Shown here: positions 16,242 to 24,888 of the stretch, one piece after another | Layout of the letters: every line of letters begins with the position of its first letter | Position numbering within the stretch: the first letter of the stretch is position 1 | Origin: an uncultured Lachnospiraceae bacterium | GTDB lineage: Bacteria; Bacillota; Clostridia; Lachnospirales; Lachnospiraceae | Direction of reading: 5' to 3' | Assembly (NCBI GenBank): GCA_910589635.1 | Contig: CAJUTD010000006.1 | Location: forward strand, 25,620 to 73,253 | DNA: 47,634 nt | The notes under the pieces: model-generated | Seen by the model: only the letters and a program-made list of their open reading frames with translations | Told to the model about the DNA's origin: nothing | Databases searched by the model: none | Made by a program: the position numbers and the translations under genes

Positions 16242-17375
16242 TTATTCCAGTCGGATGCTGCTAAACGCTTTGTCAGCTTCCTCTGCCATAGCCTGTGCAG
16301 CTTCCTCACTTGTTGTATACGTTACCACGAACAAAGGCGCCATGGTTTCATCCGCTGTTTCAAAAATCATATAGACAAACTTTATCAGCTTCTGCCCATC
16401 AACTGTTGCCTGAATCTCCATTTCATATCCATCATATCCTGAAATACGGATTGCCTGATGATATACCACGCTGACATCCGTTATGCCCGTACCCGCATAC
16501 TCCTCTTTCAGAAAATTTTCTGCATACGTCTTATCTGACAGAAACCGGTAAGAACCATTGGTGAACCTAAATTGGAACGAAGCGCTGTCAGAGCCCAAAA
16601 ATACAGGAGCAGTTGCCAAATCATCTTCCACTTTATATCCATCCGGCAGTTCCATCACAAGGGGGCCATAATTGACAAAATTCCCATTAATTTTAAGATA
16701 GCTGCCTGATATGCCGGAATTAAAATAAAAAACACGCTGCCAATTCGAGCTGCTCTCACTCAAGCCTTCCTTCAGGCTTAAGGTTCCCAAACTTGCCTCA
16801 AATTCAGACAAATGATCTTTATCGCTCTCTAACCCATCATATTTGATACTAATGACAACGCCTTCACTACCAATTTTTTCATATATATTACAGCGTTCCA
16901 CCACTAACGGTCTCCCATAAACTACCTCCCTCGTTAAAGCTTTGATTACCTTATATCCGCCAAGCTCTGTCTCTTCATAAGAAACCATTTCTTGAAATTC
17001 AGAGTCTTCCATTATATTGAGGAGCTCCCTCTCATGAGCAATATAATTCTCTTTGTTTACATCCTCATTGGAAGTAACCGTCCCATATTCCGTCAGAAGG
17101 CGGATGTTAGGCTTATACTCCGCCTCCTCACCAGTACCGTCCGGTGCATAATAGACGGGTACATTTTGGTATTTCTCTTCAACCGTATATTCCCCCGGCA
17201 ATGTTAGCGTTATCGGCCCATAAGAGACAGCCTGTCCTTCAGTCTCGCCTGAAGGCGCTTTGCCGGCATTGGCCGTGGTATGGGAGTTTGAAGAACCATT
17301 GTTCCCACAGCCGGCCAACAGCAACGTCAGCAACACTGTGATAATTAAGGTTGTGCTTTTTTTATTCGTTTTCAT
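16242..17375 (-). CDS. Lipoprotein with two similar PsbP/DcrB-like domains
   Basis: The 377-residue protein has a lipoprotein signal (LLLAGC lipobox at about residues 18-23) and a Ser/Asn-rich linker, so it is probably anchored outside the membrane. The mature part looks like a tandem pair: 'YGPITLTLPGEYTVEEKYQNVPVYY' and, about 170 residues later, 'YGPLVMELPDGYKVEDDLATAPVF'. Each is followed by a segment with 'GY.V.KAL' or 'GYDGYEMEIQA'. This recalls the PsbP/DcrB-type fold common in Firmicute lipoproteins, whose function is mostly unknown. GGGAGG precedes the ATG at 17375. It lies in the accessory region, tail-to-tail with the unknown gene at 15063. Confidence 0.8.
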   Translation of the reverse strand: MKTNKKSTTLIITVLLTLLLAGCGNNGSSNSHTTANAGKAPSGETEGQAVSYGPITLTLPGEYTVEEKYQNVPVYYAPDGTGEEAEYKPNIRLLTEYGTVTSNEDVNKENYIAHERELLNIMEDSEFQEMVSYEETELGGYKVIKALTREVVYGRPLVVERCNIYEKIGSEGVVISIKYDGLESDKDHLSEFEASLGTLSLKEGLSESSSNWQRVFYFNSGISGSYLKINGNFVNYGPLVMELPDGYKVEDDLATAPVFLGSDSASFQFRFTNGSYRFLSDKTYAENFLKEEYAGTGITDVSVVYHQAIRISGYDGYEMEIQATVDGQKLIKFVYMIFETADETMAPLFVVTYTTSEEAAQAMAEEADKAFSSIRLE

Positions 17376-17520
17376 CTCTTACAATTTCCTCCCTTTATCC
17401 ATGGCCGAATAACGGTAAAGACAAATATTTATGAGTTGTTACACTCTGCTATGCTTTTATTGTAACACGCTTTCTTTTTAATTTCTATTATTTGAGCGTG
17501 TTTGATAATTCATTCCTCTA

Positions 17521-19656
17521 TTATTTGATTTTAATCTTAAATGCAGCCTTTTTGCCGCTTCCATCCGTCGCCTTTGCGGTAATCGTTACTTTTTTGCCTT
17601 TTCCTGCCTTTTTTGCGGTCACCTTCCCTTTCCCTGAAACAGTGGCATACTTTTTGTTGCTGCTGCTCCAGGACAACGTCTTATTGGCTCCGGCTGATGC
17701 GGTCACCTTCGCTTTGAGCGTGACGCTTTTCCCTGCTTTCAACGAACTTTTCCCGGATATCTTTACTTTCTTTACAACCCCCTTCATAGAGGTCAATTTA
17801 AACGTCGTTTTCTTAGCGCTTCCACCATTCGCTTTGGCGGTTATGGTAACGGACTTACCGCCGCTATTCTTCTTAAATGTTACCACGCCATTCTTCGACA
17901 CGGTCGCCACATTTTTATTGCTGGAAGACCAAGATACCGTTGGATTTTTGGCATTCGCCGGCACGAACTCCGCCGTCAGTTTAATATCTTTTCCGGCTGC
18001 AATCTTTTTTGATGCACCAGTAATCCTCATCCAATGCGCAGTAAATGTATAATTGGTAAAATAACGTTCACGTTTTGTCGTATTCTTATAGTCAGCCGCA
18101 CTCTTGCTGTCATTTCTGGTCCATCCAAGGAATGTATAACCGGAACGGGACGGATTTTTCAGAGTAAGCGCCTCTCCAGCTGTATAGGAGGATGGGTTTG
18201 CGCCGCTGTTTTTGCCCCCGGATAGTTTATATGTAATCTTGTAAGCGCTCCCTTTATAGTATTCCAGCCGGTCCCCCGGTACTGTCATTCCATCATCGGG
18301 CGAGCTGTTTTTTACCATACGGAATTTTGCGCTGCACAAATCCGGCAGCGACGCCCAATTACCCTCTGAATACGGTTCCAGCAAAACGGAATCCCACTCA
18401 TAATAGGGATGCATATTTTCCGGGAACGTTACCGTGGAAAATTTACAGCCATCCAGGGCATAAGCATAAATACAGGTTACATCCACTGGGATATTAAGAT
18501 TTCCCGATGTACTTTTTGCTGCCGGATAAGCAAAAAGATGGCTGCCGGATATTTTACTGCCATCTGGAGCCCTCCCCGTTGCTTTGTAATAGAGCACGCC
18601 GTTCTTTGAAAAGAATTTGGAGGAATTGCCCTCTATTACAATCGCTTTCAGATTAGGCGTGTCCCGGAAAAATTTCTTATCCAGCCCATTGGCAATACGC
18701 CTGCTGTCAATATGGATTTCCTGCACTCGGCTGCCTGCATAAGGCGGGCGCTCAATCCCAACCATGGCAACGTTTCCGTCATTTTCCCCATATTTCAGAT
18801 ACACCGCCGGAATAGAAAGTTTGGGGCAGTTATATACGCTTTCGATCGAAATATCTTTAAGCGCCTTCTCACACTCCAGCGTTGACAGCTCCGCACAGTC
18901 TGCCAGCCACATTCTTTCGAGGCTTCCCGGCAGCGAAAGCCCTGTAAGAGCAGGACAATCGTGCAGCTCAAGCTTTTTTATGCCGGATGGCAGCGTCAAG
19001 TCCGTTACTGTTGGCAGGCTGTAACACGTTAAGCTCTTTCCTGCATCTTTTGACTCGCGGATAGATAAGGTTTTCAGATTCGGCATTTCGCCGTAAACAC
19101 TGCCGCCAAAGTAACCGCCCACATAATGCAGCGAAACCGTCTCTAGCGTATCTTTCCATTTATCTACAATATAATCGTCCGATCTGCATGATAATTCTTT
19201 TACATCTGCATTGTTGTACCGGAACAAATGATCCACATCATCTTCATTAAATGTTTCATTGTCCGGCAAAACCACTTTTTTCAAATTATTGTACCCACTG
19301 AAAACGCTTACGCTTCCCTCACCTTCATATTTATCCACATGCTCGATCGTATCAGGAAGGATCAGGTTCTCAATTGTATCGGGATGGTCAAAGATATAAA
19401 ATTGCTGCTCGCCGATATAAATCCCCATTGCGGTAACCTTTTTCCCTTCCACTTCCGTGGGAACCGTAAGCGTATTATCATACATATATTCTGACACGCT
19501 GCGGCATCCGGTAAGGGTCAACGTCCCATCCTCGTTCTCGTATCCTATCCAATTTCCATAATTGATATCATGCTGCGCGGCCTTCGCTGTCGCCGCCGGC
19601 AGTGCGGCGGCAAACAAGGCGGCAAGTGCAAATAACAGCATCCGCAAATATTTCAT
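17521..19656 (-). CDS. Secreted BspA-like LRR protein with Listeria-Bacteroides and Ig-like repeats
   Basis: The 711-residue exported protein has a signal peptide (MKYLRMLLFALAALFAAALP, Ala-rich site at about 25). Residues 30-440 contain BspA/LRR_5-type repeats ('LILPDTIEHVD', 'LSLPGSLERMWL', 'VTFPENMHPYY'). A Listeria-Bacteroides repeat follows (about 480-545: 'ITYKLSGGKNSG...YTFLGWT...YTFTAHW'). Two BIG2 Ig-like domains close the protein (about 548-630 and 633-711; 'WSSSNKNVATVSKNGVVT' and 'WSSSNKKYATVSGKGKVT'). No LPXTG motif or C-terminal helix is seen, so it is probably released or held by its basic repeats. A role in adhesion or surface binding is typical of such proteins. Confidence 0.88.
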   Translation of the reverse strand: MKYLRMLLFALAALFAAALPAATAKAAQHDINYGNWIGYENEDGTLTLTGCRSVSEYMYDNTLTVPTEVEGKKVTAMGIYIGEQQFYIFDHPDTIENLILPDTIEHVDKYEGEGSVSVFSGYNNLKKVVLPDNETFNEDDVDHLFRYNNADVKELSCRSDDYIVDKWKDTLETVSLHYVGGYFGGSVYGEMPNLKTLSIRESKDAGKSLTCYSLPTVTDLTLPSGIKKLELHDCPALTGLSLPGSLERMWLADCAELSTLECEKALKDISIESVYNCPKLSIPAVYLKYGENDGNVAMVGIERPPYAGSRVQEIHIDSRRIANGLDKKFFRDTPNLKAIVIEGNSSKFFSKNGVLYYKATGRAPDGSKISGSHLFAYPAAKSTSGNLNIPVDVTCIYAYALDGCKFSTVTFPENMHPYYEWDSVLLEPYSEGNWASLPDLCSAKFRMVKNSSPDDGMTVPGDRLEYYKGSAYKITYKLSGGKNSGANPSSYTAGEALTLKNPSRSGYTFLGWTRNDSKSAADYKNTTKRERYFTNYTFTAHWMRITGASKKIAAGKDIKLTAEFVPANAKNPTVSWSSSNKNVATVSKNGVVTFKKNSGGKSVTITAKANGGSAKKTTFKLTSMKGVVKKVKISGKSSLKAGKSVTLKAKVTASAGANKTLSWSSSNKKYATVSGKGKVTAKKAGKGKKVTITAKATDGSGKKAAFKIKIK

Positions 19657-19813
19657 TATCCTTTTCCTCTCTTTCTCATCTTATTGTTCCTCACAATCTG
19701 AATCAGGCATCCTGATACGCCTTTTATCAGAATGCCTGAGCCTTTTATGCCTAAAGCGCATAATATTATTTCTTCACTTTGATTTTTAAGACTTTACTCC
19801 AATTCCCGTACAT

Positions 19814-20917
19814 TTAGTTCCACTTAACGGAATAGCTTCCTGTCGCGCCAGTCGGGGCAATCTCTAAATAATATGTACCCGCTTTCAGTTTTTTCTTAAA
19901 CTGCTTTTTGCCCCTGGGCAGCTCCTGGTTGCTGACGATCTTTTTCCCTTTGCTGTCTGTGATTTGATACCAAAATCCATACTTATCTGTGCTGGCGTTC
20001 AACGTCAGTTTCAGAGTCTGCGTTTTCTTCAGCTTCACTTTGTACCAGCGGCTCTTTTTTTCATTTATCACAAAAAGCCCTTTTACTGTTTTCTTCTGCT
20101 TTAAACTTACAGCTTTTTTCTTTGTTGTGTTTTTCTTGTCGGCAGCAGTTTCAAATGTGTAACGGATTTTATAAGCTGCATCTGTGTCCACCTTGACATA
20201 GTATGTTCCCTTTTTTACTCCATAATAGGCAGTGATACCCTTCTGTTCTATTTCATCAGCCAATTTCTTTTTCTTGCTGTTTGTGAACGCGGCCTCAATA
20301 TATTCCTCATTCTTGCCAGTCTTTTTAATTTCTAACTTAACACATCCTGAGGAAGGCGCTTTAATCTTAAAGAACGCAGGCCCGCCTCCTTCATTAAGGT
20401 CATCACTTATACCGCTTGTACTTACCCACTTCCCTTTTGAAAGCGTTCCCGCATTGCCGACGGAGACCGGAATTTCATATGCCTTTATCTTGAGGGCTGT
20501 TTTGGAACCTTCCTCACCTTCAGGCATAAATGCATGCATATAGAAAGTGCCTTTTTTTCCAGCATAAGCGCCAATCTTACCTCCAGTTGCAGTCGTGCTT
20601 ATCCCAAGCCAGTCCTTTTGTGTTGCCGGCGCAGCATTTGTGGAAAAAATAATTGCGACTTTTTCCGTATTGCCAGACGCCTCAAGACATACTTTCCCCG
20701 CTTTTGAGACAGTCACAGGAACTGTGAGGATTTCCTTACCTTTAATTTCAAATTGATATGATTTGGCTCCGCTTGTACTGCCTCCTGCCTTCAACATCGG
20801 CGGGACAATGGAAGTCTGTGCATGCGCCGTATTCCCCATTCCCATACACAGCATGAGCAGCATCATTATGCCTGCCAGCTTCAGCGCCATCTTCTTTGGT
20901 CTTTTCATCATTTTCAT
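19814..20917 (-). CDS. Secreted protein with PPC-like beta domains
   Basis: The 367-residue protein has a signal peptide (MKMMKRPKKMALKLAG then a hydrophobic core, cut near AHA-QT). Repeated beta modules each end in segments like 'GTYYVKVDTD' and 'GTYYLEIAPTGATGSYSVKW', the pattern of bacterial pre-peptidase C-terminal domains. It is very Lys-rich. The ATG at 20917 follows AAAGGAC; longer in-frame starts upstream would bury the signal peptide. Just after the TAA the same frame stays open for 14 codons and reads NWSKVLKIKVKK before a second stop, so the protein may have been shortened by one mutation. Function is unknown. Confidence 0.82.
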   Translation of the reverse strand: MKMMKRPKKMALKLAGIMMLLMLCMGMGNTAHAQTSIVPPMLKAGGSTSGAKSYQFEIKGKEILTVPVTVSKAGKVCLEASGNTEKVAIIFSTNAAPATQKDWLGISTTATGGKIGAYAGKKGTFYMHAFMPEGEEGSKTALKIKAYEIPVSVGNAGTLSKGKWVSTSGISDDLNEGGGPAFFKIKAPSSGCVKLEIKKTGKNEEYIEAAFTNSKKKKLADEIEQKGITAYYGVKKGTYYVKVDTDAAYKIRYTFETAADKKNTTKKKAVSLKQKKTVKGLFVINEKKSRWYKVKLKKTQTLKLTLNASTDKYGFWYQITDSKGKKIVSNQELPRGKKQFKKKLKAGTYYLEIAPTGATGSYSVKWN

Positions 20918-21012
20918 TTTACAATTGTCCTTTCTTAATTTTTTGCTTTTCAAACAGCTCCGTTTCAACATGATTTTCTTTATTCCGCTAAAACGGGCTC
21001 CCCCTACACTTT

Positions 21013-21165
21013 TTACTCCCTCACACACCGCTTTTCCTCTGCCTCTTTTTCGATTTCCTGCGCATACATCAATGCCTGCTGAATCGCAATGATGTACTTT
21101 TGATTATGTTCACTTAATCTGGTAAATTGAGTAACAAAATCGTTGATCTGTACAACATCGCTCAA
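21013..21165 (-). CDS. 50-residue helical protein, TTG start, next to xre
   Basis: A short frame begins at TTG 21165, nine bases after AGGAGG, and is driven by a consensus promoter (TTGACA-17-TACTAT, 21199-21227). The product (SDVVQINDFVTQFTRLSEHN..., ending EIEKEAEEKRCVRE) is predicted to be an amphipathic helix with a charged end, possibly a coiled coil. It diverges from the Xre regulator gene and the operator repeats cover its promoter, so it is probably controlled by that protein. It could be a small regulator or antitoxin-like partner. It may be cotranscribed with the secreted protein at 20917, 95 bases downstream. Confidence 0.65.
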   Translation of the reverse strand: MSDVVQINDFVTQFTRLSEHNQKYIIAIQQALMYAQEIEKEAEEKRCVRE

Positions 21166-21190
21166 TTGGTGTTCCCTCCTTTCTCTTGTT

Positions 21191-21263
21191 ATGTGAGTAT
21201 AGTATCATTGCTATATGAGTATGTCAAGTTTTATTTACTTTCTTTCACTTGTAATGTGAGTGT
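21191..21263. promoter_or_regulatory. Operator-like region with three ATRTGAGTRT repeats
   Basis: ATGTGAGTAT (21191-21200), ATATGAGTAT (21213-21222) and ATGTGAGTGT (21254-21263) are direct repeats. The first overlaps the -10 and the second fills the spacer and touches the -35 of the minus-strand promoter (TTGACA 21222-21227, TACTAT 21199-21204). The third lies upstream of the xre gene start. This suggests a repressor binding site, most likely for the Xre protein encoded next to it. Confidence 0.65.
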
Positions 21264-21305
21264 TGATATGATAATATAAGAGCACACAGAAGGGAGGAGC
21301 CTAAA

Positions 21306-21644
21306 ATGTCTATTAATCAACGCGTGAAAGAAGTAAGGCAGGCATTAAATCTTTCTCAAGCTAAATTTGCCAAAGCTTTATGTATGTCAAACGGTTATAT
21401 TGCAGGTATTGAATTAGGGCATAATAACGTCAATGACCGAATCGTCAAACTTATTTGCTTTACATTCCATGTAAACGAACAGTGGCTGAAAACAGGCAAT
21501 GGCTGTATGTTTCATGAGAAACCTAACCAATTAGTAGAATTAGCATCTTCCATATTTAACGAATTAAAGCCTGAATATCAAGAATATGTTCTTAAGCAAA
21601 TTGAGCAGTTATTGGAAATTCAGCATAAAGAAATGGAAGAGTAA
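21306..21644 (+). CDS. Xre-family transcriptional regulator
   Basis: The 112-residue protein has an N-terminal Cro/CI-type helix-turn-helix (about residues 3-60: 'RVKEVRQALNLSQAKFAKALCMSNGYIAGIELGHNNVNDRIVKLICFTFHVNEQWLKTG'). A C-terminal helix, probably for dimerisation, follows. The 'V.E.WL.TG.G' ending is typical of SinR/phage-repressor-like proteins. GGGAGGAG precedes the ATG. It is divergent from the 50-residue gene, and three repeats in the shared region are its likely operator. No phage or plasmid genes are beside it, so a role as local regulator of the secreted-protein genes is plausible. Confidence 0.93.
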   Translation: MSINQRVKEVRQALNLSQAKFAKALCMSNGYIAGIELGHNNVNDRIVKLICFTFHVNEQWLKTGNGCMFHEKPNQLVELASSIFNELKPEYQEYVLKQIEQLLEIQHKEMEE

Positions 21645-21828
21645 GACCCTATTCTCCCTCTTTTTGTTTTGGAGAAGCCGATAACGGGCGGCACCAGAAA
21701 TTTTTCCGGGAGTCTTCCTTTTCTCAACAAATCTTATACTTATTATGTTAGCACACGAATTTTCCCTTTCCGGTATGAGTTTCCGGTAAAAGCAAATTTA
21801 ATTGCAGGCATCGGCAATATTCCACGTC

Positions 21829-21857
21829 TTGACTACGATGCACGAGCGGTATATACT
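21829..21857 (+). promoter_or_regulatory. Promoter of the NifX-like gene
   Basis: TTGACT (21829-21834), 17 bases, TATACT (21852-21857). A near-consensus sigma-A promoter about 69 bases before the ATG at 21926. The 280-base region after xre holds no convincing gene. Confidence 0.75.
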
Positions 21858-21925
21858 TCATATAGATAAATTTGTAACAATCTGGTTAATTTTTGAAGAA
21901 AATCGTAAGAAAGGGAATAGATATT

Positions 21926-22321
21926 ATGAAAATTGCAGTTACTTATGAAAATGGAAATATTTTTCAACACTTCGGGCATACCGAACAATTCAAAGTATAT
22001 GACATTGCAGACGGGAAAGTTGCAGATGCAAAAGTTATAAGCACAGAAGGCAGCGGCCATGGCGCACTCGCAATTCTGCTCTCTGATTTGAACATTGACA
22101 TGCTGATTTGTGGAGGAATTGGCGCCGGCGCACAGAATGCATTGGCAGAAGCCGGAATCTCCCTCTATGGAGGTGTAACTGGCAGCGCCGATGATGCTGT
22201 GAACGCTCTGCTGGCCGGAAACCTCACTTATAATCCGAACGTGCATTGCAGCCACCATGCCCACCATGGAGAAGGACACCAGTGCGGCGAACATAAGCAC
22301 GGCTGCCAGGGAAATGCGTAA
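21926..22321 (+). CDS. NifX/NifB-like (dinitrogenase cofactor-binding fold) protein with His/Cys-rich tail
   Basis: The 131-residue protein matches the Nitro_FeMo-Co domain: MKIAVTYENGNIFQHFGHTEQFKVYDI at the start, then 'GHGALAILLSDLNIDMLICGGIGAGAQNALAEAGI' and 'GGVTGSADDAVNALLAGNL'. In nitrogen fixers this fold carries iron-sulfur or FeMo cofactor precursors; here no nif genes are nearby and stand-alone homologues are common in anaerobes. The last 30 residues hold many His plus three Cys (HCSHHAHHGEGHQCGEH), a likely metal-binding tail. The ATG at 21926 is chosen since an earlier start lacks a good ribosome site. Its exact role is unknown. Confidence 0.88.
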   Translation: MKIAVTYENGNIFQHFGHTEQFKVYDIADGKVADAKVISTEGSGHGALAILLSDLNIDMLICGGIGAGAQNALAEAGISLYGGVTGSADDAVNALLAGNLTYNPNVHCSHHAHHGEGHQCGEHKHGCQGNA

Positions 22322-22353
22322 AATGCTCTCCAAGGGGTAAGCTAATTTTCTTT

Positions 22354-22998
22354 TTAACTCCCCTCCTCCAATGCTTTTACCATCTTCCATAATTCCTCCG
22401 CCAACCGGGCATGGCTTTCCGGCGGCAAATGCAACGAGTCTGTTTGTGATGGCTGAATATAGGCAGCCGCATTTAAGAATAGACAGTGATATTTTTCCGC
22501 TATCCTGCGGTAATGCCGGGGGAACTCCCTCGAACGGCTGACAGCGTCCTCTGAAAAAGAGCCGTTAAAGGGAGAAAAGCAAATCCCTTCCCCTATTTCC
22601 GGCGGAGAAACTAGAATAATGCAGGGCTCAAATCCTTGTTTTTCTCTCGTAAAAGCCTGAATCACTTCCACAAGCGTTCCAGCCCCCTTGGCAATCTGCT
22701 CTGCACTTGCATGGAACGTTTTTTTTAAGTCGTTGCTCCCGAGCATGATAATAACAATATCTACAGGCTTATGGGAATTCAAGCAGGGCCGCAGATAGTC
22801 AAGGCCATTTTTCCACCCTTCCAGCGGATCATCAAATACGGTTGTCCTTCCATTGCAGCCTTCTTCGATTATCTGATAACCATTGCCAAGCAAGCTTTGT
22901 AGTTTTCCCGGCCAACGTACATCCTGCGGGTATCGCAGCCCATTTACCGGGTTATATCCGTATGTATTAGAGTCGCCATAACACAATACTGTTTTCAT
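22354..22998 (-). CDS. SGNH/GDSL-type esterase
   Basis: A 214-residue cytosolic hydrolase. It has the SGNH blocks: GDSNTYG (nucleophile Ser, residues 8-14), the Gly of 'EEGCNGRTT', GSND (block III) and 'DSLHLPPESH' (catalytic Asp-x-x-His). The layout resembles the arylesterase/acyltransferase branch. No signal peptide is visible. The substrate cannot be told from sequence. It converges with the NifX-like gene; the stops are 32 bases apart. Confidence 0.9.
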   Translation of the reverse strand: MKTVLCYGDSNTYGYNPVNGLRYPQDVRWPGKLQSLLGNGYQIIEEGCNGRTTVFDDPLEGWKNGLDYLRPCLNSHKPVDIVIIMLGSNDLKKTFHASAEQIAKGAGTLVEVIQAFTREKQGFEPCIILVSPPEIGEGICFSPFNGSFSEDAVSRSREFPRHYRRIAEKYHCLFLNAAAYIQPSQTDSLHLPPESHARLAEELWKMVKALEEGS

Positions 22999-23059
22999 TT
23001 TCTATCCTTTCTCTTAAAATCATAGGTGTTCCTTTTGAGGCGCCGCATTATACCGCCTA

Positions 23060-23482
23060 CTACCTCTCCTTCAATTTCTCATTCATGCGCTTAGCCTCCT
23101 GGCACTGCATCCAATACGAAATAAGATACACCCCAAGAAACACAAATACAATCGCCAGCTCCATTCCTAAGACTTGCAAACCGTTGCGGAAACTAAACCA
23201 CCCAAACAGAAAACCAAGTCCCAACACCGCCAAATTGATATAGGCATAGTACAATATGGTACGCATTAACATTGCGTATCGAGATATCTCCTTTTCCCCT
23301 TCCAGCGGCAGGAGAATGCTTCCTAACGTGCAGACCGCTGAAAGCAGCAAAATCTCCCATAAAATATCGGCATAGATTGCTACGTCCCACCCATAAAATA
23401 CGGGAATATAAATTGCTGTCACAAATAAAATACCGGCAGTAATCTTTTCAAAAAATGAAATCATTGATTGCAGACGTTTCAT
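23060..23482 (-). CDS. DUF3021 membrane protein
   Basis: This 140-residue protein has four membrane helices (about 14-30, 38-58, 72-94, 102-122) and ends in a charged tail. Its size, helix plan and position directly after a LytTR gene match DUF3021 proteins, which often accompany LytTR regulators and probably tune them. The ATG at 23482 has AAGGAG upstream. It is the last gene of the ABC transporter/LytTR operon, 21 bases after the LytTR gene. Confidence 0.8.
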   Translation of the reverse strand: MKRLQSMISFFEKITAGILFVTAIYIPVFYGWDVAIYADILWEILLLSAVCTLGSILLPLEGEKEISRYAMLMRTILYYAYINLAVLGLGFLFGWFSFRNGLQVLGMELAIVFVFLGVYLISYWMQCQEAKRMNEKLKER

Positions 23483-23503
23483 ATTCGCTGCTCCTTTCTA
23501 TTC

Positions 23504-23941
23504 TTATACGCCTAAAACTTCTTTCAGCGAACTGACATATTGCCTGGAAATAATTACCTTTTCCCCATTTTTCAGCAGCGCCTCATACCGCCCTCCAAAT
23601 GCCGGGGTCAGGCTCTTCATCTTATTGATATTCAATATGACGGACTTAGAAACCCTCACAAAAACCCATCCCGGAAGCTCGTCCAGCAATTCATAGAGCT
23701 TGCTCCTAACCTGATAAACCTCAGATGCACAATATGCAAACACTTTCTGATCCACGGATTCAAAATAAAACACTTCTGCCGGCTCAACAAAAAACATCCC
23801 GCTTTCTTTGTAAACCGTGAGCTTTGTTCCACCTTGCTTAAATCGGTTGATAATATTCACCAGTTCATCATCCAAAAACCTGCATTTGAGGATAAGCTCT
23901 TCTTCCTCTTCCGGGCCTATATCCACAATTGTCACCTTCAT
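23504..23941 (-). CDS. LytTR-type DNA-binding regulator
   Basis: The 145-residue protein has no receiver domain; an N-terminal stretch of 40 residues leads to a LytTR domain (about 45-143) with 'VEPAEVFYFESVDQKVFAY', 'VRVSKSVILNINKMKSLTPAFGGRYEALLKNGEKVIISRQYV'. LytTR proteins bind pairs of direct repeats about two helical turns apart. Such a pair lies upstream of this operon at 26034-26075, so autoregulation is likely. The ATG at 23941 follows GGAGG. It sits between the ABC permease and DUF3021 genes. Confidence 0.94.
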   Translation of the reverse strand: MKVTIVDIGPEEEEELILKCRFLDDELVNIINRFKQGGTKLTVYKESGMFFVEPAEVFYFESVDQKVFAYCASEVYQVRSKLYELLDELPGWVFVRVSKSVILNINKMKSLTPAFGGRYEALLKNGEKVIISRQYVSSLKEVLGV

Positions 23942-23970
23942 AATGCAAACCCTCCGCACCTGTCACTTTT

Positions 23971-24888
23971 TCAATTAAAATCCCCGCTTCCCCTTCGTTT
24001 CTGTACTGCGACAATAATTATAAATGCCAGTATACCACATCCAGCCAAAAATAGCACCTGAAACGTAGGAGACACCAAATGCTCCCCCATTTTTACCTGT
24101 ATTCCCATATATTCCTTGTACTCCAATGGCACCTGCGCAGGGAGGTTCTCACACGTACGCGCAAGTGCACTGTCACAGCAAACCTCGCGCAAAAGGGAAG
24201 CGCCATGAAGTATCGGGATATATTTGAGTACAGCAGCCACTCCTTCCGGCAAATAGCCCATCGGAAGATAAATAGCCCCCACGAACCCTACCAGCGTTCC
24301 TACCACCGTTCCCATACCGGACCATGCACTGCTGCTCCTGACAAACAATGCCAAGAGATACATAATGACTGAAAAAATACAGACATTCAGCACAATCAGC
24401 AGAAGAATCTTAATCAATGCCTCTACACTTAGCAATTCCCCACCTGTCGCCGTAATATAACAGAGCGCCGCTGCAAACGTGAGGATGCACATAAAAATAC
24501 CAATCAACACGGCGGATGCCACATAGGAGAGTGCAATCACGCTCCGGCTCACAGGTGCAGAACAAAAGCTAGCCAGCTTTCCCTCAGAAACATCTGTAAC
24601 TCGGCTTCCAATCACTGACAATGTGACTGTAACTGCGTTTACAACAAGAATTCCCGCCAACGTCCAATACTGAACCAGCTCCCTGGCATGGGCTTTGTCT
24701 ACAGCGGCATCACGCACGCCCCCATATTCTTTCAACAAATTCACAATACTTTCTTCATTCATGTTACCCAAAAATACCCCCATCAACATCAATACGATAA
24801 ACATGGCAAGCAGAGAAAAAAATACTGCCGCCCGATCCCTCAAAAATATCAGACAATTCCGCTTCGTCAAACTAACAAACTTTTTCAT
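23971..24888 (-). CDS. ABC-2 type transporter permease
   Basis: The 305-residue permease has six predicted membrane segments and a large outer loop after the first (residues about 50-90). The first helix is preceded by 'KKFVSLTKRNCLIFLRDR', typical of ABC-2 exporters. The last loop contains the usual 'YLPEGVAAVLKYIPILHG' motif before the final helix. The ATG at 24888 has AGGAGG six bases upstream, better than an ATG two codons before. It overlaps the end of the ATPase gene by 17 bases. Together they form an exporter of unknown substrate; drugs, lipids or peptides are typical. Confidence 0.92.
   Translation of the reverse strand: MKKFVSLTKRNCLIFLRDRAAVFFSLLAMFIVLMLMGVFLGNMNEESIVNLLKEYGGVRDAAVDKAHARELVQYWTLAGILVVNAVTVTLSVIGSRVTDVSEGKLASFCSAPVSRSVIALSYVASAVLIGIFMCILTFAAALCYITATGGELLSVEALIKILLLIVLNVCIFSVIMYLLALFVRSSSAWSGMGTVVGTLVGFVGAIYLPMGYLPEGVAAVLKYIPILHGASLLREVCCDSALARTCENLPAQVPLEYKEYMGIQVKMGEHLVSPTFQVLFLAGCGILAFIIIVAVQKRRGSGDFN

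Noticed and set aside
21669..21869. 66-codon open frame after xre
   Set aside because: No good ribosome site, and it contains the promoter of the NifX-like gene.
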